Assembly (NCBI RefSeq): GCF_910579365.1
Contig: NZ_CAJTUX010000035.1
Coordinates: forward strand, 1-30,320
Source: an uncultured Oscillibacter sp.
GTDB taxonomy: Bacteria; Bacillota; Clostridia; Oscillospirales; Oscillospiraceae
DNA: 30,320 nt
Direction: 5' to 3'
Part shown: one piece after another, positions 7,080 to 14,398 of the stretch
How the letters are laid out: each line of letters starts with the position of its first letter
How positions within the stretch are numbered: the stretch's first letter is position 1
Notes under the pieces: generated by a model
Seen by the model: the letters and a program-made list of their open reading frames with translations, nothing else
The model's database searches: none
Told to the model about the DNA's origin: nothing
Translations under genes and position numbers: made by a program

Positions 7080-8249
7080 ATGGCCGATTTCAAAAACAGC
7101 GATACCGCCAGCTGGGACGCGGGACAGGTCCGCCGGGAGGCGCCCCATCCCCCCCGGCAGCGGAAGCGCCGCCGGAGAAGACGGAGAATGCACCCGCTGC
7201 TGTTCCTTCTCCTGCATCTGATCTTCGTGGCGCTGGCCTCGGCGCTGCTGGGCTGCGCCGGGTGGCTGCTGTTCAGCGATTTCTGCTCCTTCAACCGCGC
7301 CGGCATGCCCATAGAGGAGATGGAGGTGGAGGTAACGGCGGAGGATACGGTGGACACGGTGGCCGACAAGCTGAAAAACGCGGGTCTTATCGAGTACACC
7401 TGGTTCTTCAAGCTCTACGCCAACGTCACCGGCGCGGAGGAAAAGATCGGCATGGGCACCCACACCCTGAATACCGACATGGATTACCACGCCCTGGTGC
7501 TGGGAATGCGGAGCGCGGCGGGGAACATGAGCAAGGACACCGTCCAGGTCACCATCCCCGAGGGCTACACCGTGGCCAGGACCATTGCCCTGCTGGCCAA
7601 GAACGGCGTCAACACTGAGGCGGCCCTTCTTGAGGCGGCCCAGACCGCCGACTTTGAGTACGACTTCATTGACAACGAGTCTGAGGATATCAGCCGCCTG
7701 GAGGGCTATCTCTTCCCGGACACCTACGAGTTCTACGTGGGGGAAAAGCCCGCCAATGCCCTGAACCGTCTTATCAAAAACTTCAACAGCAAGCTGGACG
7801 ACGAGCTGCTGGCGGCGGCGGAGGCCAGGGGCTATAGCCTGCGGGAGATCATCACCATCGCCTCCCTCATCGAGCGGGAAACTGACGGTACCGACCAGGC
7901 CCGCATTGCCTCCGTCATCTACAACCGCCTGGACGGTCCCGGCAACAAGGCCGGAACCAATGGCCTTTTGCAGGTGGACGCCGCCCTGCTCTACGGTCTT
8001 CCGGACCACGAGGGGGCCATCACCCAGGCGGACCTGGAGGCGGATACCCCCTACAACCTCTATAAATACCCGGGTCTGCCCCCCACGCCCATCGCCAACC
8101 CCGGCCTGACCGCCATCGAGGCCGCCCTCCAGCCGGAGGAGACAGGCTACTATTACTACGCCTTGGGCAAGGACGGCAAGCACCACTATTTCGAGACCTA
8201 CAACGAGCACCTGAACTTTGTGAACAGCGGCGAGTACCATGGGAATTAA
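7080..8249 (+). CDS. mltG: MltG/YceG endolytic murein transglycosylase
   Basis: Membrane-bound lytic transglycosylase that cleaves nascent glycan strands inside the chain and helps set strand length. The 389 residues comprise a cytoplasmic tail with a run of basic residues (about 26-37), one membrane segment (about 38-66), a LysM-like region (about 80-140) and the YceG catalytic domain (about 150-385). The catalytic Glu is E265 in ASLIERET. LQVDAALLYGL and YKYPGLPPTPIANPG are further family motifs. AAGGAGG lies ten bases before ATG 7080. The start of the next gene overlaps its end by 11 bases, as in the yrrL-to-yrrO neighbourhood of bacilli. Confidence 0.96.
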   Translation: MADFKNSDTASWDAGQVRREAPHPPRQRKRRRRRRRMHPLLFLLLHLIFVALASALLGCAGWLLFSDFCSFNRAGMPIEEMEVEVTAEDTVDTVADKLKNAGLIEYTWFFKLYANVTGAEEKIGMGTHTLNTDMDYHALVLGMRSAAGNMSKDTVQVTIPEGYTVARTIALLAKNGVNTEAALLEAAQTADFEYDFIDNESEDISRLEGYLFPDTYEFYVGEKPANALNRLIKNFNSKLDDELLAAAEARGYSLREIITIASLIERETDGTDQARIASVIYNRLDGPGNKAGTNGLLQVDAALLYGLPDHEGAITQADLEADTPYNLYKYPGLPPTPIANPGLTAIEAALQPEETGYYYYALGKDGKHHYFETYNEHLNFVNSGEYHGN

Positions 8250-9456
8250 AACACCGGAACTTCTGGCCCCGGCGGGGGACCTGGAGCGCCTCCGCATGGC
8301 GGTCCTCTATGGGGCGGACGCCGTGTACCTGGCGGGAGCGGACTTCGGGATGCGGGCCTTCGCGGGGAACTTCTCCCCCGAGGGCCTGACGGAGGCCGTG
8401 TCCTTCGCCCACGCCCACGGCGTCCGGGTCCACTGCACCGTGAACACCATGCCCCGGAATGAGGAGATGGACCGCCTCCCCGCCCATCTGGAGCGGCTGG
8501 AGGCCGCCGGGGTGGACGCCGTGATTCTGGCGGACCTGGGGGCTTTTCAGCTGGCGGGGCGGTACGCCCCCCACGCCGCCCGCCATGTCTCCACCCAGGC
8601 CGGCGTCACGAATTATGAGGCCGCCCGGGCCTGGCACGACCTGGGGGCCAGCCGGGTTATCCTGGCCCGGGAGCTGAGCCTGGAGGAAATCCGCACCATC
8701 CGGGACAAGACGCCCCCCTCCCTGGAGCTGGAGGCCTTCGTCCACGGCGCCATGTGCGTCAGCTACTCCGGGCGGTGCCTTCTGAGCAATTATATGACGG
8801 GCCGGGACTCCAGCCGGGGGGCCTGCGCCCAGCCCTGCCGGTACAAATACGCCCTCGTGGAGGAGAAGCGTCCCGGCGAGTTCTTCCCCATCGAGGAGGA
8901 CGGCGGCGGGGCCTACATCCTGAACTCCCGGGACATGTGCATGATCGACCATCTGGAGGACCTCCGCTTCCTGGACAGCCTGAAGATCGAGGGCCGGGCC
9001 AAATCCGCCTATTACGCCGCCGTCGTGACCGCCGCCTATCGCCGCGGGCTGGACGCTCTGGCGGCGGGGGAACCCATGGACCCCGTCTGGCGGGACGAGG
9101 TGGAGCACGTCAGCCACCGGCCCTACTCCACCGGGTTTTTCTACGGTCCGCCGGGCCAGTATTATGACGACGCCCGCTATGTCCGGCAGTGGCAGGTGGC
9201 CGCGCTGATTACAGACTGCGACGGCCGGGGAAACGCCGTGCTGTCCCTGCGGAACAAATTCCGAACCGGAGATACCGTTGAGCTGGTGGGACCGAACCTC
9301 CGGCCCTTTGAGATGACGGTTCCGGAGATGACGGACGAGGAGGGCCTTCCCCTCTTCGAGCCCCGGACGCCTCAGAGCGTCTTTCACATGAAGCTGCCCC
9401 GGCAGGTGCCCCCCTGGACCATCGTCCGCCGGGCGGTGGACCTGTCGGCCAAATGA
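8239..9456 (+). CDS. U32-family peptidase, TrhP/YrrO-type tRNA hydroxylation protein
   Basis: 405 residues with the U32 core: ELLAPAGDLERL at the start, ADAVYLAG, HCTVNT, HVSTQAGVTNYEAA and VILARELSLEEI. The Cys cluster is C173, C180, C196 and C200 in the FVHGAMC..SGRC..GAC..PCR block, which in characterised members binds an iron-sulfur cluster. Family members once called collagenases are now linked to prephenate-dependent 5-hydroxyuridine formation at tRNA wobble positions (TrhP) or to 23S rRNA hydroxylation (RlhA). Position after mltG supports the YrrN/YrrO-type assignment. Only one U32 gene is present, and the methyltransferase-like gene (yrrM) of bacilli is absent here. Confidence 0.92.
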   Translation: MGIKTPELLAPAGDLERLRMAVLYGADAVYLAGADFGMRAFAGNFSPEGLTEAVSFAHAHGVRVHCTVNTMPRNEEMDRLPAHLERLEAAGVDAVILADLGAFQLAGRYAPHAARHVSTQAGVTNYEAARAWHDLGASRVILARELSLEEIRTIRDKTPPSLELEAFVHGAMCVSYSGRCLLSNYMTGRDSSRGACAQPCRYKYALVEEKRPGEFFPIEEDGGGAYILNSRDMCMIDHLEDLRFLDSLKIEGRAKSAYYAAVVTAAYRRGLDALAAGEPMDPVWRDEVEHVSHRPYSTGFFYGPPGQYYDDARYVRQWQVAALITDCDGRGNAVLSLRNKFRTGDTVELVGPNLRPFEMTVPEMTDEEGLPLFEPRTPQSVFHMKLPRQVPPWTIVRRAVDLSAK

Positions 9457-9486
9457 GTCAAGAATCTTTATAAAGGAGAAGCCGCT

Positions 9487-10884
9487 ATGAACGCAGACGT
9501 TGTAATCGTTGGTGCCGGACCTGCCGGTATTTTCACCGCCCTGGAGATGCTGAAAAAAGGCAGCAGGCAGAAGATCGTCATGGTGGAGAAGGGGCAGAGC
9601 ATTGAGAACCGCCGCTGCCCCAAGAGCCAGACGAACAAGTGCGTAAACTGCAAGCCCTATTGCCATATCACCACCGGCTTCTCCGGCGCGGGGGCCTTCT
9701 CCGACGGGAAGCTGTCCCTGAGCTATGAGGTGGGGGGAGACCTGCCCAACCTCATCGGTACGGACCTGGCCCAGGAGACCATTCACTACGCGGACCAGAT
9801 CTATCTGGATTTCGGCGCGGACACCCATATCGAAGGTCTGGAGTACCCGGAGGACCGCAAGGAGATTCGCAAGCGGGCCATCCAGGCGGGACTCAAGCTG
9901 GTGGACTGTCCCATCCGTCACATGGGCACGGAGAAGGCCCATGACATCTACCTTGGCATCGAGCAGTACTTACAGAACAACGGGGTGGAAATCCTCTTCG
10001 GCTGGGAATGCCAGAATCTCATTTTGGAGAACGACGTCTGCAGGGGCGTCACCGTCTCCGACCGGCGGACGGACATGGAGATCACCGCCAAACACACCGT
10101 CGTCGCCACCGGCCGCCGGGGGGCGGACTGGCTGGAGAAGCTCTGCGCGGAGCACAACATCGCCCATGCCCCCGGCACCGTGGACATCGGCGTCCGGGTG
10201 GAGGTCCGGAACGAGGTGATGGAGATGGTGAACCGGGTGCTCTACGAGTCCAAGCTGGTGGGCTGGCCCCGGCCCTTCAAGAACAAAGTCCGGACCTTCT
10301 GCCAGAATCCCGGCGGCTTTGTCAGCCAGGAGAACTACGACAACGACCTGGCCGTGGTCAACGGCCATTCCTACAAGGAGTACAAGAGCGACAACACGAA
10401 TCTCTCCATCCTCTGCTCCCACAATTTCAGCATCCCCTTTAACCAGCCCATTGCCTACGCCCAGAAGGTTGGCGAGCTGACCAACATGCTGGGCAACGGG
10501 CAGATTCTGGTCCAGCGCTTCGGCGACATTCTGGACGGCAAGCGGACGTGGCAGAAGGAGCTGGCCCAGTCCAACATCCGGCCCACCCTGCCGGATGTGG
10601 TGGCGGGGGACATCACCGCCGCCATGCCCTACCGGGCCATGGTGAACATCATCAACTTCATTCAGGCCATGGACTATGTGGTGCCGGGCTTTGCGTCCTA
10701 TGAGACGCTGCTGTATTCCCCGGAGCTGAAGTTCTACTCCAACCGGGTGAAGATGGACACGGACTTCAACACCAGCCTCCAGGGCCTCCACTGCCTGGGG
10801 GACTCCTCCGGCTGGACCCGGGGACTGATGATGTCCTCCGCCATGGGCGTCCTCATGGGCCGCAAGCTGGCGGAAGAGGGCTGA
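9487..10884 (+). CDS. FAD-dependent dehydrogenase (COG2509-type)
   Basis: 465-residue flavoprotein. The N-terminal Rossmann FAD site is VVIVGAGPAGI (G9, G11, G14) with Glu34 at the end of strand 2. HTVVATGRRGADWL is the second dinucleotide-contacting segment, and the C-terminus CLGDSSGWTRGLMMSSAMG closes the FAD site. A conserved Cys group (C44, C52, C55, C59) in RRCPKSQTNKCVNCKPYC precedes GFSGAGAFSDGKL and could hold an iron-sulfur cluster, which is inference. The substrate is unknown. AAAGGAG sits eight bases before ATG 9487, 30 bases after the U32 gene, so the two are probably cotranscribed. Confidence 0.9.
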   Translation: MNADVVIVGAGPAGIFTALEMLKKGSRQKIVMVEKGQSIENRRCPKSQTNKCVNCKPYCHITTGFSGAGAFSDGKLSLSYEVGGDLPNLIGTDLAQETIHYADQIYLDFGADTHIEGLEYPEDRKEIRKRAIQAGLKLVDCPIRHMGTEKAHDIYLGIEQYLQNNGVEILFGWECQNLILENDVCRGVTVSDRRTDMEITAKHTVVATGRRGADWLEKLCAEHNIAHAPGTVDIGVRVEVRNEVMEMVNRVLYESKLVGWPRPFKNKVRTFCQNPGGFVSQENYDNDLAVVNGHSYKEYKSDNTNLSILCSHNFSIPFNQPIAYAQKVGELTNMLGNGQILVQRFGDILDGKRTWQKELAQSNIRPTLPDVVAGDITAAMPYRAMVNIINFIQAMDYVVPGFASYETLLYSPELKFYSNRVKMDTDFNTSLQGLHCLGDSSGWTRGLMMSSAMGVLMGRKLAEEG

Positions 10885-10980
10885 CCTGCTTTTCTTGAAA
10901 GAAAAGCAGGCAAAAGAACCTTCGCCCGCATTGGCTGTCTGGCAGGGAATCGGGCTGGAGCGGCGGCGATGAAGTCCGCG
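10885..10980 (+). repeat. Dispersed palindromic repeat, copy A
   Basis: An 11-bp stem (10885-10895 with 10900-10910) and TGAA loop centred on TTCTTGAAAGAA, followed by CAAAAGAACCTTCGCCCGC. A GC-rich tail contains AGCGGCGGCGATG starting at 10959, which is 65 bases from the CTTGAAAG core. It begins directly after the dehydrogenase stop codon. Confidence 0.75.
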
Positions 10981-10993
10981 CTATTGGAGGCGA

Positions 10994-11024
10994 AAAAATC
11001 AGGGCCGTCCAGGCCCTGATTTTT
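10994..11024. terminator. Bidirectional intrinsic terminator
   Basis: A perfect 13-bp stem (10994-11006 with 11012-11024), GC-rich at the loop and A/T-rich at the base, so either strand gives a hairpin followed by Ts. It separates the convergent dehydrogenase and regulator genes. Confidence 0.88.
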
Positions 11025-11090
11025 GCTGTACGGGGGTTCGTACGCCGGTGGACTTTGCCCGCCTGAAAGATAACTTTGCTATTTTTCAGA

Positions 11091-12143
11091 TTATTTGGCC
11101 ATATACTGCGGGGGAAGGACATCCCCGCCTTCCCTTCTGTCCTCCGGCAGGTCTGTGTTTCCCTCCTCGCCGGCGGACACAGGAAATACCCGGACAAGGC
11201 ACTCTGCGGTCTGGTCCTTCCAGCTGGCGGTGATGATGGCGGTGCCCTCACCTTCTATGAATACCGTCCCGGTGTTGGACACCCGGGCCACATCGGGGGT
11301 GGAGGACGTCCACTCCACTTCCGCGAAGGGGGCTCCGTAGGCCTTCAGAATGTAATGGCCCGTATCGCCCGCTGCCGCGTGGATTTCGTCAGAGCTCAAG
11401 GAGAGGATTCCCGGCATTTCCGGGGACTTCTGAAACGAGGGGGCCGCCGTGACATTCAGCGTCTCCGTGACCCGCAGATTTCCGCCGCATTCCAGCACCA
11501 CCTCCAGGTGCCCCATCAGGTCCTCCGGGATATCCCAGGCAAAGAGGGCGAAGTCCCTGCCGTCGTAAACCGCCTGGACCGCGATTTGTTCCCGGCGATC
11601 GAAGGTCTCCGTCCCTGCGGGAGTCAGGAACAAGGAGACGGCGTTGACAGAGTTTTCCGCGCCGTTCTCGAACGCCGTCATCACCAATACCCGTTCTCCG
11701 GCGGTGAAGGCGTTCCACCCATCCCCCAGGTCCGGCTGGAGAGGGGCGGCGTCCGCATCAAAAAAGTAGACGCCGGTGATATACGGTTCCGAGGGGCGCG
11801 GCGCGTCGGTATGCGAGTTCGGCTTGAGGAGCACAAACATCACATTTGCCAGCAGCGCAAGCAGCACCAGCACCCCCAGGACCAAAAGCACCACCCGCCT
11901 CCAGTTCCAAAAGGGCGTTTTGGGCGCGGGCTGGGAGACGGCTTGGATAGGGGCCTCCTCCGGCGCGGGAAATGTGATTCCCAGCACCTCCTTCAACAGC
12001 TCCAGATTCTCCGGACTGGGGACCGACGCCCCCAGCTCCCACTTGCTGACGGCCTGACGGCTAACCTCCAGCTTTTCCGCCAGGTCCTCCTGGGTGAGCC
12101 CCAGACCCTCCCGGGCCTGTCTGATGATCTCCGCAATGCTCAT
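11091..12143 (-). CDS. Membrane-anchored XRE regulator with Ig-like (Big_2-type) C-terminus
   Basis: 350 residues. Residues 1-56 form a Cro/CI helix-turn-helix with LTQEDLAEKLEVSRQAVSKW. A Pro-rich linker leads to one membrane segment (83-106, RVVLLVLGVLVLLALL). The outer part (107-350) has no enzymatic motif. About residues 260-325 read like a bacterial Ig-like domain (VEWTSSTPDVARVSNTG followed by GEGTAIITASW). The layout suggests a one-component sensor that binds DNA inside and something at the cell surface outside. Start ATG 12143 is set by AAGGAG; an extension to 12287 runs through the promoter and a repeat. The target genes are unknown. Confidence 0.88.
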   Translation of the reverse strand: MSIAEIIRQAREGLGLTQEDLAEKLEVSRQAVSKWELGASVPSPENLELLKEVLGITFPAPEEAPIQAVSQPAPKTPFWNWRRVVLLVLGVLVLLALLANVMFVLLKPNSHTDAPRPSEPYITGVYFFDADAAPLQPDLGDGWNAFTAGERVLVMTAFENGAENSVNAVSLFLTPAGTETFDRREQIAVQAVYDGRDFALFAWDIPEDLMGHLEVVLECGGNLRVTETLNVTAAPSFQKSPEMPGILSLSSDEIHAAAGDTGHYILKAYGAPFAEVEWTSSTPDVARVSNTGTVFIEGEGTAIITASWKDQTAECLVRVFPVSAGEEGNTDLPEDRREGGDVLPPQYMAK

Positions 12144-12186
12144 TTCATTTCTCCTTTCGGCATTTGCAAAACCTGTTTTTATGGCC

Positions 12187-12215
12187 AGTATAGCAGGTTG
12201 CGCCGGTTGCGTCCA
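12187..12215 (-). promoter_or_regulatory. Promoter of the membrane XRE regulator gene
   Basis: On the minus strand there is TGGACG (12210-12215), a 17-base spacer and TATACT (12187-12192), 43 bases before the start codon. The -35 overlaps an inverted repeat that could be the operator. Confidence 0.55.
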
Positions 12216-12235
12216 CCAACCAAGGCCGCAACCGG
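12203..12235. promoter_or_regulatory. Inverted repeat over the XRE promoter, candidate operator
   Basis: Perfect 9-bp arms CCGGTTGCG (12203-12211) and CGCAACCGG (12227-12235) separated by 15 bases, overlapping the -35 region. Further GGTTGC steps occur on both sides. Autoregulation by the adjacent XRE protein is inferred from position only. Confidence 0.4.
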
Positions 12236-12279
12236 CCCGGTTGCCGTCGAAAAAGCCAGCGCGTCCTCCGGACTGCGAA

Positions 12280-12328
12280 GCGCGCAAACGTTCTTTTTGC
12301 TTCCTTTTTCTTTCAAGAAAAAGGAAGC
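12280..12328 (-). repeat. Dispersed palindromic repeat, copy C
   Basis: On the minus strand a 13-bp stem (12316-12328 with 12299-12311) and TGAA loop are followed by CAAAAAGAACGTTTGCGCGC. It is the same core and box as copies A and B but in the opposite orientation, and its GC-rich tail is barely recognisable. It lies upstream of the XRE regulator promoter. Confidence 0.65.
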
Positions 12329-12370
12329 GCGCCTCTGGATTATGGAGGACGCGGACTGCGGGAGCCGTGT

Positions 12371-12467
12371 CGCTTTCCTTGAAAGGAAAGTAATTAAAGG
12401 AACTTTCGCTCGCTCCGGAGGTTTGGCGGCGGACCGGGACGAAGCGGCGGCGACGGGAATCCAGCGC
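12371..12467 (+). repeat. Dispersed palindromic repeat, copy B
   Basis: A 7-bp stem CTTTCCT / AGGAAAG with TGAA loop, then TAATTAAAGGAACTTTCGC. A tail carries AGCGGCGGCGACG at 12443, exactly 65 bases from the CTTGAAAG core as in copy A. It is adjacent to copy C in head-to-head orientation. Together B, C and the XRE promoter account for the 12144-12467 interval, which has no gene. Confidence 0.75.
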
Positions 12468-12500
12468 AAAAAGGCGGCGCGGTGAAAACCGCGCCGCCTT
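12468..12500 (-). terminator. Intrinsic terminator of the NlpC/P60 gene
   Basis: A perfect 13-bp stem (12471-12483 with 12488-12500), rich in GC, followed on the minus strand by a T run (A run 12468-12472). It begins 16 bases after the stop codon. Confidence 0.9.
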
Positions 12501-12515
12501 GAGCTTGTCCCAAAA

Positions 12516-13427
12516 TCAGATATGGATACCGCCCACGAAGTATGTATTGTAGTAGCCATCCGTCAGGTCGGAGTAGATCACGCCGCCGCTCCGGGAGGAG
12601 GAGGAGTGAATCATCTGCCCGCCGCCGACGTAGATGCCCGCGTGGGAGCACGCCTTTCCGGCGTTGCGGCTGGGGTCGTTGAAGAACACCAGATCGCCGG
12701 GCTGGAGCTCACCCAGGCTGTAAACCCGGGTGCCCAGGCCGCTCTGCCACTGGCCGGTGGCCGTGTGGGGCAGGGAGACGCCGAACTGCTTGTACACATA
12801 CATAGTAAAGCCGGAGCAGTCAAAGCCGCCAGGGGCCGCGCCGCCGTAACGATACCGGGTGCCCAGGAACTGCCGGGCGAAGTCCACGATGCTGCTGTCG
12901 CCCACGCTGGCGCCGGGGGTCAGGGGGGTCTCGTTGGTCAGGCTGATGTAGTCGCTGCGGACGTAACCGTCGCCGTATGTACCGGTGATGCTGTACCAGC
13001 CGTTCTCAATGCCGGTGACGGTGACGCCGCTGCCCAGGCCCAGGTTGTTCACGATTTCGCTGTCAATGTTGGCCTCCGCCCGGACGTTGACGCCCCGGGC
13101 ATTGATCCGGCCGTAGTACTCGAACTCCGTCTCCTCGCTCATGGTGAAGAAGTCGGCGGAGACATAGCCGTCGTCGCCGTTGTGGGCCACGTGATACCAG
13201 CCGTCGGCCTCGCCCAGGACGGCGATGGTCCAGTCCTTGTCCAGCATGGTGAGGACGGAGGCGTCCAGCGAGGGGGCGGACCGGAGACGAAGGGAGGAGC
13301 CGGTGGTCTTGCCGATGCCAATCACCAGATCGTCGCCCTCGGCGGCGAAGACGGAGACGGCCAGAAACATCATCGTAATCATGGAGAGCGCCAGAACCTT
13401 GGCGGCCTTTCCTGCAAGTCGATTCAT
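12516..13427 (-). CDS. Secreted NlpC/P60 endopeptidase with two SH3 domains
   Basis: Peptidoglycan hydrolase that cuts stem peptides, typically the D-Glu to diamino acid bond. The 303 residues comprise a signal peptide (about 1-29, ending VFAA), two bacterial SH3 domains (about 36-95 and 104-163, with LRLRSAPS and VNVRAEAN followed by GWY) and a C-terminal NlpC/P60 domain (about 175-303). The catalytic residues are Cys204 in FDCSGF, His262 in SHAGIYVG and His274 in MIHSSS. AAAGGAAG lies nine bases before ATG 13427. The small gene 87 bases upstream on the same strand may be cotranscribed; no terminator is seen between them. Confidence 0.95.
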   Translation of the reverse strand: MNRLAGKAAKVLALSMITMMFLAVSVFAAEGDDLVIGIGKTTGSSLRLRSAPSLDASVLTMLDKDWTIAVLGEADGWYHVAHNGDDGYVSADFFTMSEETEFEYYGRINARGVNVRAEANIDSEIVNNLGLGSGVTVTGIENGWYSITGTYGDGYVRSDYISLTNETPLTPGASVGDSSIVDFARQFLGTRYRYGGAAPGGFDCSGFTMYVYKQFGVSLPHTATGQWQSGLGTRVYSLGELQPGDLVFFNDPSRNAGKACSHAGIYVGGGQMIHSSSSRSGGVIYSDLTDGYYNTYFVGGIHI

Positions 13428-13514
13428 GGGAGTACGCTTCCTTTCTCGTATCTTTTGTAAAACGGTTGGGTGAAGCGGCTGACGCCATTTCTTCGGTTTT
13501 TTCGGAAAAGCCCG

Positions 13515-13823
13515 TTACTTCTCCTTGCCCGCCAGGGCCCGGTTCAGCCAGACGGCGGCGATGTCCATCGCGGCGTACAGGCTGTCCTTTTCGCTTTTCT
13601 TGACGACGCGGTCTCTGGACTTCAGCTGCGGGTCCGTGAGCTGGAGCTGAATGGAGACCTTAGTGGCAAGCTCCAGATCCTGCTCCTTCCTGGTGTCCAG
13701 CACCTGCATCATGATAATATATTTTTCGGCCATCGTGCCGTAGTAGATCAGATTGCCCGCCCTGCGGAGGGGATGGCCCTTATATACAAGGCCTTCGGTT
13801 TTGCTGTTCTTGCTCCCAGCCAT
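13515..13823 (-). CDS. Conserved small protein of unknown function
   Basis: A 102-residue soluble protein beginning MAGSKNSKTEGLVYKGHPL. It continues with a hydrophobic/aromatic core (NLIYYGTMAEKYIIMMQVLD) and a charged helix-rich C-terminal half (DRVVKKSEKDSLYAAMDIAAVWL). No signal peptide, membrane segment or metal site is visible. I think I recognise it as a conserved hypothetical of Oscillospiraceae-type clostridia but cannot give a function. AAGGAGG six bases before ATG 13823 fixes the start; a longer reading to 13886 would run into the promoter. Its near-perfect promoter suggests substantial expression. Confidence 0.8.
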   Translation of the reverse strand: MAGSKNSKTEGLVYKGHPLRRAGNLIYYGTMAEKYIIMMQVLDTRKEQDLELATKVSIQLQLTDPQLKSRDRVVKKSEKDSLYAAMDIAAVWLNRALAGKEK

Positions 13824-13854
13824 AAAAAACCTCCTTGAAAAATTTTGTAACCAA

Positions 13855-13883
13855 ATTGTAACATCTTTTTCCCGTTTTGTCAA
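13855..13883 (-). promoter_or_regulatory. Consensus SigA promoter of the small conserved gene
   Basis: On the minus strand there is TTGACA (13878-13883), a 17-base spacer and TACAAT (13855-13860), about 32 bases before the start codon. It may also serve the NlpC/P60 gene. Confidence 0.88.
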
Positions 13884-13940
13884 CATTCGATTCTGAGCAA
13901 TTTGACGAAAAAACAGAGCATCATTCAGCTAAAACTGACA

Positions 13941-14007
13941 AAAAATAAAAATCCCACGGACAGCTCCCGACGCCCCTTCGGGCGGCCAGCTGGTTTCCGT
14001 GGGATTT
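13941..14007 (-). terminator. Terminator of ireB with a long stem
   Basis: A 12-bp outer stem (13949-13960 with 13996-14007) encloses a structured, GC-rich inner part. On the minus strand it runs into a TTTTTATTTTT tract (13941-13951), about 35 bases beyond the ireB stop. Confidence 0.8.
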
Positions 14008-14042
14008 CAGTCGAAATTGGTGACAGATTGTTACTCTTTTTG

Positions 14043-14288
14043 TTACTGACCCAGATACTTCCGCACCAGGACCTGAAGCAGTTCGTCCCGGTCCACCTTG
14101 CGGATCAGGGTGCGGGCGTTGTTGTGGTTGGTGATATAGGTGGGGTCCTCGGACAGAATATAACCCACAATCTGGTTGATGGGATTATAGCCCTTTTCCT
14201 CCAGCGATTTGTAGACCGAGGAGAGAATTTGATGAATCTCCGCGTCCTTTTCCAAAGCGAGGCTGAATTTTCTGGTGAAATCGTCCAT
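14043..14288 (-). CDS. ireB: IreB family regulatory phosphoprotein (DUF965)
   Basis: 81 residues matching the IreB/YrzL family nearly end to end: NPINQIVGYILSEDPTYIT, NARTLIRKVDRDELLQVLVRKYL. In Enterococcus IreB is a substrate of the PASTA Ser/Thr kinase IreK and lowers cephalosporin resistance. The phosphorylated residues there are near the N-terminus (T4 and T7 as I recall); here only T5 is available in that stretch. In most Firmicutes it sits between alaS and ruvX, but here it has its own promoter and terminator and no such neighbours. The start follows AAGGAAGGTGG. Confidence 0.95.
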   Translation of the reverse strand: MDDFTRKFSLALEKDAEIHQILSSVYKSLEEKGYNPINQIVGYILSEDPTYITNHNNARTLIRKVDRDELLQVLVRKYLGQ

Positions 14289-14320
14289 AGAAACACCACC
14301 TTCCTTTCTGAATCATCTCT

Positions 14321-14349
14321 AGTATACTCGATTTTTGGCGGACTGTAAA
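14321..14349 (-). promoter_or_regulatory. SigA promoter of ireB
   Basis: On the minus strand there is TTTACA (14344-14349), a 17-base spacer and TATACT (14321-14326). It lies just past the end of pheT. No clear terminator separates pheT from it, so ireB may also receive read-through from the phe operon. Confidence 0.8.
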
Positions 14350-14398
14350 GGGTTTCGCGGGGAATTTTACGAAAGATTTTTACTGGAAGGAAAAAACC

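Noticed and set aside
8020..9942. 640-codon open frame opposite mltG, U32 and dehydrogenase genes
   Set aside because: It spans three recognised genes on the other strand and has no motif or translation signal.
10885..10910. Hairpin after the FAD dehydrogenase as its terminator
   Set aside because: No T run follows. It belongs to the dispersed repeat family, and a proper bidirectional terminator lies at 10994-11024.
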